Assembly (NCBI RefSeq): GCF_001949145.1
Contig: NW_019091559.1
Span: 613,409 to 639,659 of the forward strand
Reading direction: 5' to 3'
Length of the DNA: 26,251 bases
Origin: Acanthaster planci
Taxonomy: Eukaryota; Echinodermata; Asteroidea; Valvatida; Acanthasteridae
Each line of letters opens with the position of its first letter. Positions within the stretch are counted from its first letter, which is position 1. A model generated the notes under the pieces. The model saw only the letters and a list, made by a program, of their open reading frames with translations, was not told the origin of the DNA and ran no database searches. The position numbers were made by a program, and so were the translations under genes. Below, piece after piece: positions 1-10,450 of the stretch.

Positions 1-791
1 GGTGTTTGAATGCACTGTTAGTGGATGTGGCTTGGCAAGGTAGATATTAAAAGACACAGTCCTACCGTGTATTTCTTGAACTGGGACAGTGTTTGCCTGT
101 GGGCCAAGCTACATCAAACACAACGTGGTCTATTGAAGCATGCGATACTGCATGTACTGTGCGCCGTGTACATTGTACATGTCGGCATTCTGACCATGAC
201 GTCATCCAATCAGTCTGGAAGTGCAAATGACCAAAAGGGGATTTTTTTGTTATCGGGAAAACGCAGGATGTTTTTATTCATTTTGGGGTCACAATTAATG
301 GGGTAAATATTAAATTTACGATGTTTTTGAAATGGTTACGTGTTTATTGTTATTTTAAAATATTTCACATGTATTAAATTTTTACTATGTCTGTTACTCT
401 TTAAATTTAAGATCAAGGACTTTAGAATGACACAAAATACAAAAAAAGTTATACACGTGGGAAGGTCATGTGATGCATACTACATGTATTCAGTGTGTAG
501 ACCGGAGAACAAAAGATGTCCATATAACGTTTTCCCCTCTCCGTGTAAGAGTACAGTTACTGTTTAGATGACCATGATTAACCTTAGCTGTGGTACCTGT
601 TGGTGTCAAGGAGTGTGTAGCTTTACTGAATTTAAAAGAGTGTGAGTTATATTAAGTACCAATATCTGTCCTACTTCATAACTAAGATCTTTGGAGGTCA
701 AAAGTGATAAACTGAGTATGGCTCGACAAGTGAGTGATTGACAAAACTGTGTAATTAACAACATAATGGTGTCATCACCTCCTGTGATTAG
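1..791 (+). other. Presumed ACBD5 intron (left edge)
   Basis: AT-rich DNA with short chance ORFs only. No segment resembling the acyl-CoA-binding domain (for example its conserved YKQAT or KWDAW-like motifs) was found, so the preceding ACBD5 exons should lie left of the window. A small unrecognised exon cannot be excluded. Confidence 0.55.
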
Positions 792-991
792 ATGCACACC
801 AAGATGAAAGCCATCCATTCGTCAGTGATGTCAGTGGGAACTTTACTGTTGATTCATCTTGTGATCAGTCTGGTGCTGTAGGGGCTGACAAAAGCAGTGG
901 TACAAGTAACAATGTCACTGTGACAAGTGAGAGTGACACCGACAGTGAGGAAGACTTTTGTGACTCCATGGACCAGCCAGACATGAATCAG
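792..991 (+). CDS. ACBD5: ACBD5 exon with FFAT motif
   Basis: An acceptor at tgattag/AT and a donor at CAG/gtaaga bound 200 bp (two bases completing a codon plus 66 codons). An in-frame TGA just upstream of the acceptor fixes the exon's left limit to about here; a second AG at 801-802 would keep the same phase. The translation is Ser/Thr/Asp-rich and ends in an acidic run followed by DFCDSMD, which fits the seven-position FFAT core (aromatic at 2, Asp at 4, small residue at 5, acidic at 7) with the usual acidic upstream flank. Confidence 0.85.
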
Positions 992-3090
992 GTAAGATGA
1001 TCTGCTTTATTGGGTTTGTGCAGGAACTGACGAGGGAGCTCTTTGGTCTTTTTGTAAGTCTCAAAAGATGCCACTACAGGCATGGATCCAGGGGTGGAAT
1101 AGGGGTCAAAAGTCCCTCCCTGCTCTGAGAACAAAAAAAAAAATTGGAAATAATAAAGAGTTAGTGAGGTAAGTGCACCATAACGATGTTTGTCATGTGT
1201 AATGTTTCATCATCGTTTCCGCTTGTCCATAAAAATGAGCCATTCAAAAATCTCTGGTCTGACACCACCCCCCCCCGGAAAAATTCCTGTATCCCCCCAG
1301 CACTACCTCAAAAAGATTTTGTTCAGTATCACTAAAGAACTGGCTGGGGTTTGTTTTGTATTGCTTCAGTACCGGTAACTTCATCTACTCTCGTTTCAGC
1401 TGCCTGAACTGGTGAAAGTCTCAGCCATTGAAGAACACCTTCAGCCAATTAGAGAAGAGCAGGTTCTCATGACTTCCACTCCACAGGTCAAGAAGATTAT
1501 TGCCCAGGCTGAAGTCCATCAGGTCAACGGTGACTACCTCGAGAATGGCCACAGTACCGCTGATGACAACCCAGGAGATATGAATGGGGATGCACCCATA
1601 ACAAGGAGACGAGGAGGTGGGGAAGTGGTTCCAGAAGGCAAAGGTCAAGGTGGTAGAGGTCAAAGTTCAGACCAAGGTGGCCAGAGAGGTTCTATGGGTG
1701 CAGGACGAGGTGAGTATAATAATGCAGTAATCTAATAGTGAGGCTGAATATTGTAATGCCACTGTAATGATATTTGACTGTCAGTAAGCATAGCAAAGAG
1801 CTTCATGCAAACTGTAATAATATAAAACTAATATAAAATTATCAATAAGGGGCATGCAGCCTAGCAATTGGGATTTTTGGCTACCAGTCATTTAGCCAGG
1901 GATTGGCATTGATTCAGTTTGGCACCTTGGCAAGTCACTTTACCCCTGCTTGCTTCTCTTCACTTAGGAGGACATGTACCTGTGAGGGTAGAGGCCATCT
2001 CATTATTAAGTAGTTACATAATGTTGACGCCAGGTTATATTAATCCAGAACCTAACCACATCAACAAACTGGAGCCAGTGTACTAATTCTCCATTGATTT
2101 GCTATGGTAAACTATCAGCTTGCCTTTCATTATGGGATGAAGCTGTTTTATCACTGAAGAAGTTTTTCACCTGTTCACAAATAAGAATCTCATTTGCTGA
2201 CTTAACACAAAGCTCGAAGGCTCATCTCCACATTGAATAGCTGGAAGCTTTTCCCAGGTTTAAATACCAAAATGGACGTCTGTAAACAGTTCCTTACTAT
2301 AACAAGCTTGTTTCTTTGCCCAAGGTCAAGATCAAGACACACCTGGTCGAGGCCGCACCCCATGGAGTGGGCAAGGCGGAGCACCAGGTGGGCGGGATTC
2401 TAGTAGTAGAGCAAACCGTAATCCGTCAGTTGATGTCAGTGAGCAGATTGTCATAGCTCTACAGCGATTACAATGTGATATGAGTAGCGTCTTGGCACGA
2501 TTGAACACACTAGAGGCATTAGCACTCTCTCAAGCACAGCAGGTGGGTATGAAAATATAAAGATCACACCAGTTCTTGTCTAGGACAACAATTAAAAAAA
2601 TCTTGAACCCTAAGAAAACGTTCAACTCCTGTGTTGCATTTCTTACATGAGATTCCCTTGCATGATGAGCTTGGGTGTCTAAATCTTGAAGGGATATATA
2701 ATCTCTTTGTTTCCCTGTTTAGATATGAGACTCCGTTCATGAAGGCACTTTATGCATCCTTTGATCTTTATAAGATCATACAGGAAGATGTTTAAGTGCT
2801 TTGAGGTCCCTTACTATGAGGCTACAGTCTTTCATTCACTGATTTTATTTCTATCTTTGATGTTGTCTTGGTAATGTCTATTTCAGAGTCAGTCTGAGAG
2901 ACAGTCTTCATCAGAGCATAGAAGTCAAGACACACCCTCAACCTCCTCTCATCAACGCTCCTGGCTCTCATGGATCTTTCCTCGCAACCTGCCAACAAGG
3001 ACTGTCTTCTTCCTTCTCATCTGGCCGTTGATTGTCAACATAATCCTTGCCATGTGGAGGCGAAGACGTCACAGACACTTCCGACGATGA
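792..3090 (+). CDS. ACBD5: ACBD5-like peroxisomal acyl-CoA-binding protein, C-terminal part (4 coding exons)
   Basis: Spliced CDS of exons 792-991, 1400-1709, 2325-2542 and 2887-3090; about 310 residues, 5' part missing to the left. Seen: an acidic FFAT motif (SEEDFCDSMDQ), a Gly/Arg-rich linker, a heptad segment (VIALQRLQCDMSSVLARL) and a C-terminal hydrophobic helix containing FFLLIWPLIVNIILAMW followed by RRRRHRHFRR and stop. Exon phases join without a break (0, 1 and 0 at the three introns). This order matches vertebrate ACBD5, a tail-anchored peroxisomal protein that binds very-long-chain acyl-CoA through an N-terminal domain and ties peroxisomes to the ER through VAPA/VAPB. The acyl-CoA-binding domain itself is not in the window, so ligand binding is inferred from the family. 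The paralogue ACBD4 has a similar tail; the length and Gly/Arg linker favour ACBD5 or the pre-duplication ancestor. Confidence 0.88.
992..1399 (+). other. ACBD5 intron
   Basis: 408 bp bounded by gtaaga and tttcag. It holds a short A tract near 1133-1143 and a C tract near 1268-1275, nothing else recognised. Confidence 0.85.
1400..1709 (+). CDS. ACBD5: ACBD5 exon: central linker, Gly/Arg-rich
   Basis: The acceptor tctcgtttcag/CTG and donor GACGAG/gtgagt bound 310 bp, 103 codons plus one base. It begins LPELVKVSAIEEHLQPIREE, a charged possibly helical stretch, and ends in a Gly/Arg/Gln-rich low-complexity run (for example GKGQGGRGQSSDQGGQRG). The FFAT exon upstream ends on a whole codon, which fits this phase-0 start. 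The Gly-rich run continues across the next intron. Confidence 0.88.
1710..2324 (+). other. ACBD5 intron
   Basis: 615 bp bounded by gtgagt and cccaag. No repeat or RNA gene recognised. Confidence 0.85.
2325..2542 (+). CDS. ACBD5: ACBD5 exon: Gly-rich end and coiled coil
   Basis: The acceptor tttctttgcccaag/GT and donor CAGCAG/gtgggt bound 218 bp. The first two bases complete a Gly codon from the previous exon. After the Arg/Gly segment comes SEQIVIALQRLQCDMSSVLARLNTLEA written in heptads, matching the conserved NEQI...LQ.DM..VL.RL.KLE segment of vertebrate ACBD5 (from memory of the family), a likely coiled coil just before the membrane anchor. Confidence 0.92.
2543..2886 (+). other. ACBD5 intron
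   Basis: 344 bp bounded by gtgggt and tttcag. Nothing recognised inside. Confidence 0.85.
2887..3090 (+). CDS. ACBD5: ACBD5 last coding exon: tail anchor
   Basis: The acceptor gtctatttcag/AGT opens 67 codons and a TGA at 3088-3090. A Ser-rich spacer and a Trp-containing segment (RSWLSWIFPRN) precede one hydrophobic helix of about 17-19 residues, then a run of ten mostly Arg/His residues ending the protein. In tail-anchored peroxisomal proteins such a basic tail promotes PEX19 binding and peroxisomal rather than ER or mitochondrial targeting. No signal peptide is needed. Confidence 0.93.
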   Translation, partial: SQSERQSSSEHRSQDTPSTSSHQRSWLSWIFPRNLPTRTVFFLLIWPLIVNIILAMWRRRRHRHFRR

Positions 3091-4824
3091 CTGCGAGATG
3101 ACATCCACTGGAGTGTTATCGGCCCTTTGGATTATTCAAAGGTGGTGCTCCTTTCCGTTGTACTTGCAACCAACCTTAAGAAGTAAGCTGCTTTATGGCT
3201 CAGAGGTTTGTGGATTCAAGGCTGGAAAATTTAAAGCAATGAAATTTTGCTTAGCTCCCAATGGAGCATTACTGATTGGTATGGCTCTCAGTTAGTCCGT
3301 TTGCATGCCCTTAACTGTTACTGCCAAAGAGAGTGCTTCAAAATTTGACTCGTGCCATTTGGAATGTTTCACGCAGGAATGTGGCACATTTATAGATAGA
3401 GTGAATGTACCATCCTCTTAATGTGATCAGACTGCTTCAAGGTGACCATGTCCAAGACATTCTTACCTCTACCTCCCATATCCAACAAAATCCACCAATT
3501 TGATTTAATAGGTTCAGGGTTGTGTAGTTAAGTCACTGTTACTGTCATGGAGCTTCTTGGCCTGTTTGCTTCTAACGTACAACAGACGTACACTTGATTC
3601 TGCTTAGTGTTATGTTTGAGAGAGTTGAGAATAGCCTCAGGCTAAAGATCAACATTGGTCACAATAAAGGTCCCAGACCATTCCCAGTGTTCGAAACATT
3701 CCGACTTGGAACACTCACTGTTACAATTATTTTGTTACAAGATTGCAATGAACTCAGTATACAGGAAACAATGTTATGCACAGAAAATTTGTGTCAAATG
3801 AGATTGGTGAAATTAAACACAACTCCAGTGAATAACTTCTGCACCTGATTTCTTCTCAGTTCTGCCGGAAATTGAAGGCAATAGTGTAGGTACAAGAAAT
3901 TAAAGAATAGAGGAATCCTCCTTAATACAAGGAATGATAAGATTGCAAGGGAAACTTGTGCAGTCGTTGCTTGTTTTTATAAAAATCTTCAATTCTGAAA
4001 TGAGATTTGGTGTATGAATGAAACGCCACACCAACATATTTCTTACCCAAAGTATCATACCTAGAGAGTGTGTGGGGAGGTTTATGGAGACTTCCCCCAT
4101 TCCAAGTGAGTGACACTGTGTACCCGGTGACTCTACGTTGTTACTGTAATGAATACAGTGTATTCCTTATCTTTCATGAGATGACATTTCAATAGAGGAG
4201 GTGAGTTTGCCTCAACAAGCCAATTCATGCACATGTTAATTCTGTCCAATTTTACAGTCCCAGTTTAGGTCAGGCAAATGATACCCTCTGAAGTTTATCA
4301 TCTACCCGTACATGTAGCTAACTTTTGTATTTTCCATTCTTTTATTTGCCAGTTGTGTCAGCATTTGAAAGCAGTTTCATGTTAATCACATGAACATAAC
4401 CAAGAGGAGATAAATCTTATTTGATAAGCATTGTATATATTAATGCAGTTGATCAGAACATTTTGTAATATGACCAATAGAAACCATGATAATATAAAAA
4501 CACCCCTTGGGCTGCATTCCGTGATATTGTCAATGGTAAAGGTGCATGCACTTTGATTGACTTCTGAAGGCAGTACGTGTCAAACCACAATGCAGTCCGT
4601 ACTTTTCCAGCAAAAGAAGTTGTCCCCTTAACACGTTGAAGGCCTGGCCATGTATGTGTGTAAAAACATGTACTACACTACTGAACATATTCAAAGTTGC
4701 TACTTACATGTATGCCCTGAAGCCAACAATGTGTATAAAAATGCCATATTGACAACATTTTAAAGAAATAAAATGAAGCATTCTGTGGCAGAAAGAGGCA
4801 TCCATAAGACATCCTACACACCCA
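3091..4824 (+). other. Presumed ACBD5 3'UTR and downstream DNA
   Basis: AT-rich, no coding signal. AATAAA hexamers occur at 3663-3668 and 4767-4772; either could end the transcript. The exact 3' end cannot be set without transcript data. Confidence 0.5.
3663..3668 (+). other. Candidate polyadenylation signal, ACBD5
   Basis: First canonical AATAAA downstream of the ACBD5 stop, 573 nt after it. Another lies at 4767-4772. Choice between them is open. Confidence 0.3.
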
Positions 4825-5004
4825 AGTGTGTAAACACCTTCAATCGTGGACTCCCTATTGTTCCTCTTTTGTTCATACTCTAACTTTTTTGGAACACCTC
4901 ACATATATATTTTGTACATGTTTTCCAACCGTGGACTCTTAGGCAACCGTGGACCCTATTGTCCCCTATTGTTATAGGTCCACGATTGAAGGCGTTTACA
5001 CACT
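4825..5004. mobile_element. 180 bp MITE-like inverted-repeat element
   Basis: The arms 4825-4851 and 4978-5004 are reverse complements over 27 bp with one mismatch (left arm begins AGTGTGTAAAC and contains CCTTCAATCGTGGAC). The interior carries further partial copies of the arm's inner part (ACCGTGGAC at about 4929 and 4946, CCTATTGT repeats). No ORF. The size and structure fit a non-autonomous DNA transposon; no clean target-site duplication was seen, so the superfamily is unassigned. Confidence 0.6.
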
Positions 5005-8000
5005 CACTACATACACAGTGGAGTCAAGGAGACACTGTGTGCTTGAAACCTGGAGCATTTGTATTCTATGAAATGTATTTCATATCATGTGTATGAGAAG
5101 GACACATTGATGCACAGTTATGTAAGTGCTTTTTTGAATGAGAATTCTTTGAAGTGTACAGAGCATCGTTTGTAATGCAGCCTTTAAAACAGTCAATAGT
5201 AATGATGATTGTCTTATTGCAAGTCTGATCATAAAATATTGACATAAGAGGGGACAACCCTGGCAAAAGAATGTCAACTGTTAAGTGAGCATGCTCTTTA
5301 GCACATGTATGCTTTCCAGTTAGGAAATGAACAGAAGTTCCGTACACTCACCAAAATTTCGCATCGCAGCACCATACAAAATGATAACTGATCTTGGTCA
5401 GCCCCATTGTCAAGTCAGCTTCAAGTTGACAGATTCTGTTCCTCTGTTTTATAACTTGAATATTCAGTTGTTAAATCCTGTAAGTATAAAAAATCTGTCG
5501 ACCCAAATGCGCGTTTGGAAAGGAGGGACAGATGTCGCATGTTGTGATTGGCCAATGCGTTGCAAACCCTTAGGGGCACACTATTGTAAATTACCCATAT
5601 TGTCCATCATGCCTTTCCTTTTCATAGGACATTAGAAATTCATTCATTGATGACATTGCCTTAATTGTGTACAATATTTACAATCCATTAAAATATGTCT
5701 CTGATCTATTCTGTGAAGGTTTTCACCAGTTTTCTCAAACGCATTTTATGGAAATTGAGTTGCTCCAAGGTAGAGTATTGAATGAAAAAATAAACAAAAA
5801 TAAAATAGGTAATTCTGCAATCAGTTAGGAGGATGTATGAGATTGAGCTTGTAAATAGTTCTGTGTAAATCCATTGTAAATTTCGCAATGAATACATTTA
5901 TTTCTAGTCACCATTCTGTTGAATAAAGCCATTGTAAATAAATCATCATAATACTCATTGCTTTTGAAATCCACATCTTCCTTAAAATAACTGTTTCTAC
6001 ACATGTAACCTGCAGTTTCAAAATGTTCCTTCAATATACCAATAGGCAAATAATTAAGCACACCGGAAAAAGCAAAACAGAAGCCAAGTTCTCAGTTTGT
6101 ATCTTCTGATGAATCATTTATTTGTAATACTCAAAACAATTATTCACCAACATTGAACTACAGTACTACTGGACTGACACATTTCAATTAAAAAGTATTC
6201 TCCAAAGTCAGAGAAATAGCTCACACTACTCCACTACGGTCTCCAATTTTTATAAGATCAATTTCATGTACAGCTCTCCAAAAAAGTTAAGGTTGAAGAT
6301 TTACATTATCTCCCTGAAATTACGTACAGTTATTTGCAGTGTGGTTTTCATTAAAAAAATGGTCCTGAACTTGGAAATAATGAGCCAGTGATGATCTCAA
6401 GTTTGCCTAAATGAATTGTTTGATCTAACAAACGTAATACTGGTTCCTAGTCATTGCAAAAGATCTAAATTCTAAAAAATGTTTCCACAATTGGTTACCA
6501 TACCCCAACATAAAAACCCTGTTTGAACGGTTAATACAACTACAACAAATCTGACCCATAATTTGGTTTTCTTTTGAAATTAATTTGGCTAATCAAGGTT
6601 GATTGCCCATTCAGGTCACGGTATAACTAGCACACAGATTTCAAGTAAAATAACCATTTTTACATAAATGCAGAATCAATAGGGATGACAGTCAAGTCAT
6701 CGTGCTTTGTTCTGCACAGCATCAATAAATAACTTCAATGTGTTAATAAATAGACAGGCAAGACAATACACACTTGGCTAGGGTAACAAGAACCACTAAT
6801 GTCTGAAGCAAATGCAACAATGCTGGCGGGACAAATACTGAGAAACTTACGTACAATTGGTGTCTTTGTACCAGTTGAAAATATTGACACTTAATATTCA
6901 GGGTTTAATATATCAATGTCAATAGTTAACCCAAACAGGGCCAAATCCTCCAATTTCAATATGATTTTAAACACACACCCTGAGGAGTCAGGGTTAATTA
7001 ATTGTGAGTAAATTACCAGTTCTAGAGCCAAAAATGCTCCTTGATCAAAGGTATTTTGTGAAATTTCAGGGAAATGTTGATTACAATCATCACTCATAAT
7101 TGATCAATATTGCTTACCATTAATAACCTGTCACAAATTGATCATTTTCATCCATACCATAAACAGTTCCTTTGTTTCCAAGTCTTCAGTGCCGAGTCTT
7201 ATTCTCAAAAAAGGCCAACAAGCCCAATAAGACAATGCTAGCACATCTTTTTGCTCCACTGCTTACAAGTTGGAAATTTCATCCCAGCATTGAAAAATGA
7301 TGCTATGCATGTCTGTCCATATGTGTATTACTTGTTAACAATCTTCCAAAACATTTCCTAGTCTAGGACTAGTGGCTAGTCTACTGTCAGTTTACATTCA
7401 CACTATTTGATTGACTACAAACATGCCAAAGCCAAGTTTCAAGATGAAACTACATCAATTATCACCACTTCATCCTGACACACTTCTATATGGGCTATAA
7501 CCCCTCCACACAAATATTTGTCTAGCCCCTCCCCTCGCGTACACCTCTTATATCGTGACTTTAAAACAACTTTGAATACCAAGTCCTTTATTATTTTTAA
7601 GATGATCTTGAAGGTAGATGACCAGATGGTGACTGTGTTAATGCCAAACAACTCTTTGAACTGAGCCAAGTGTTTGACCACCATCTTGTGATACATGTTC
7701 ATTTCTCAAATCACAAACATACTTCTTCAACAAAAATACAATCTCACTCTCCTTTTCATCCTTTTCATATTTTTGACTTGTTCTAGGTTTATCTTCTCTA
7801 CTAAAAGCAATCGCTGCAGCAACAATAAACTATATCAGAGCATTTTAAATGTTGACAACTACAAACATAACTAACACAACTTATTTTAAAGACATAGAAA
7901 ATGACAAGTTATGTAAGATGAAGCAAACACTGCTGATCATGAAAACTAAATGCAGTTCACTTGTGATGACACACAAACAGCATTTCGACAAGCTATATAC

Positions 8001-10290
8001 AATTTATTCATGTCTTATCTACAATCAATTGGCGAGGCACAGTTCTTTATAATGAAAGCAGAGCAGCTGGTAACTTTTACCCTGCCACATTAAAAAAGTC
8101 TAACCACTAAGCACTAATTTGCATTATAAAAATTCCCTTCCTCAGAAAAATGATCTCTTTCCACACTTTCTTAACAACTTACAGAACCACATGTAATGAC
8201 GAAAATGTTACAAATCAAAGCAATACATGTAAATGAGATCTTCACCTTAAGAATGCTGATTTGATATATTGGTTTGCTGAAGGTGCAGAGTTAGTTGAGT
8301 CTGAAGCAGTTGAGTATGGGTTGGAGTAACCCAGGTCGTAGAGAAGTGTGTCCAATCAATAACCAATCACCTGTTGTTTCTGACCTTCAGTCCTTACTAT
8401 CAACCACAACTTAAAACACTTCCAAACTGGTCTAAAATTTCTGGTGGACATCCACCCACCCCACTTGAAATGTTGTCTGGCACAAAAGAAGTATAAACAC
8501 TATGGATTAGCTCCTTTTATTTAGTTCAAATCCTGAAATTATTGTTTCACATAAAAATGCCAATAAAATGAGGATGTGCAAAGGAGTTAAGAGATATAAA
8601 AAATATATAAATTATCAAGCAATTCTAACTGTATGAAGCATAACTACTTATAAGTTTCTTTCATTTGTTTTAACACAAGACAGCTTCTTTTTCAAATTTT
8701 TATACAAAATTTCTGTAATTACTAATTATTTCAATAAATACAAAACATCACAGTAAATTCATCAGAGAAACACCACATACTCAACTAAAGTTAGAGGAAT
8801 TACACCAGAGGATTGAAGTTTATACTCCAAGCCGTTTGGACACTTCATTTATTTCAAACACCACTGAAATTGTCCTTGTTGTAACATTCATGAATACAGG
8901 CATATAACTGGGCAAAACACTTTTTTCCCATTTCAACATTTTGTGGAATTGGTTAAAGTGGAGGGTGAAAGGCCAGCTTAATTAGTATGAGCTTTTTCCC
9001 TGATGAAGGCAGAGAAAAGAGAGTAATACACAGTGGAAAAAAGAAAAAAAAAAGGATTTTCTGTGAAAGTTTTGAATACTGATTACATCACAATACACAT
9101 CGACTGAGCGACTGACTTTAGCACACTGCTTCTATTATACTGCACTAATTTCACCATACTATCTTGATGCTATCTTACAATAATCTCAACTCTGGCTCTG
9201 TCTTATTGCTTTCATATCATCTCTGCAAATTCAATTTGAGATTCAGAAGCATTTGTTTATCATCTCAACAGGATTTGTGGCATGCGACTCTGTTTTTGCC
9301 AATTATAAAATGATGGCAAAGATTCATTACAATTCTTAAAATTTGGAAACTTGAAAGTGACAAGCACTTACCTATTGTAACATCCACGTTGACCTTCTCG
9401 TAAGTGTAATCTGACACTAACAATACTTTGATGTGGATAGGAGTACGTAAACAGAGGGAAGACACCACTAATATCCCGATCAAATTGCTTCTGTTATTGT
9501 ATTTAAGAAATGTTCTTCCTCTGAGGTTTAATCCATGGCATATCATTACAGCTTTAATGCATGATGTCATGACAGCTCTGATGTGACATGTCCCTGACAA
9601 CTTTGACATATGTGTAGGGCATATTATGACAGCTTTGTGTGTGTCACGTTGTGACATCTGTGATGTATTTTAAACTTGCTATCATCGTCACAATGGCTGT
9701 CCCATCATGCTGCTGCAATGCTCAGTGTAACTCCCAGAAGGTAATGCCACTTTGTTTCAGACTCCTCTGCAGGTGGATATAACGTCACAATATGTGCAAA
9801 GTGTGTCTCTCCAAGCAAATGATGAATACACTGAATACAGCAGACAGAAACAAATTATTCAAACTTCCTTTCAAGAAATGGCTTATTTCATCACAAAATG
9901 TCCTCCCTTTCACCATCTCAAACAGACGCCAATCATTGGCCTTCTTTGCTTTACATGATAGGTATGGTATTCTAGAAATCTTTTACACTTATAAAAATTT
10001 ACACAAGGTTTTTTTCCTTTCTTTTTGTTTGTTTTTTTTTTAATTGCGTTCGGTTTCAGAGTATTTTTCTGCCCAGAAAAGCACACATATGGCTGTTGTT
10101 TCTTCCTTATGTACACCTGTTGTTCAAAGAGATTGCAGAGGATACATTCTGGTATGCCTAGCCTTCAATAACTCCAAGTTACAGGGTACCTCTAGCAATC
10201 TTAATTCAACATCCATCTTAGTTTACTCCTCCAAGTCTCTATCTCCACCCACTCTCCCCCACCACTCAGCAATGAGTGATCACCTGCCAG
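5005..10290. other. Intergenic / 3'UTR stretch between convergent genes
   Basis: 5.3 kb of AT-rich sequence. The many ORFs here are 60-130 codons, show no family resemblance and no splice-consistent neighbours. The right part is probably the BAZ2 3'UTR. On the - strand AATAAA occurs at 8848-8853 and 8516-8521, and the variant ATTAAA at 10039-10044. A degenerate repeat of an ATGACAGCT(T/C)TG-like word lies at about 9545-9640. Nothing else recognised. Confidence 0.5.
8848..8853 (-). other. Candidate polyadenylation signal, BAZ2
   Basis: First canonical AATAAA I find on the - strand downstream of the BAZ2 stop, about 1.4 kb away. The nearer variant ATTAAA at 10039-10044 beside a poly-T tract is an alternative. 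Confidence 0.25.
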
Positions 10291-10450
10291 CTACGTAGAC
10301 TGTTCCTGAAGGATATCTGCCCATCTACTCTCAAAGAATGCCCTCATCTCATGGCCAGCTCTCCCAACATCAGAGTCATCTTCGTTAAAAGTCTCACAGT
10401 TGTCAAAGACCACACGGACGTCAGCAGCAAACTCATCACGATGGTGGTAA
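10291..10450 (-). CDS. BAZ2: BAZ2 last coding exon: bromodomain C-terminal half
   Basis: 160 bp from ctttatcctcag/T to TAG at 10293-10291. It encodes DEFAADVRVVFDNCETFNED, where the Asn of FNED (residue 943 of the fragment) is the acetyl-lysine-binding residue in this family, then GRAGHEMRAFFESRWADIL. The protein stops nine residues after the conserved Trp, as is normal for BAZ2 where the bromodomain is C-terminal. Confidence 0.96.

Noticed and set aside
3047-3295. + strand ORF overlapping the ACBD5 end
   Set aside because: Frame-shifted shadow of the ACBD5 last exon running into the 3'UTR.
5327-5635. 102-codon + strand ORF in the intergenic region
   Set aside because: No family resemblance or splice context; probably chance.
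9265-9657. 130-codon - strand ORF downstream of BAZ2
   Set aside because: Unrecognisable, low-complexity imperfect repeats of ATGACAGCTTTG, no neighbouring exons.
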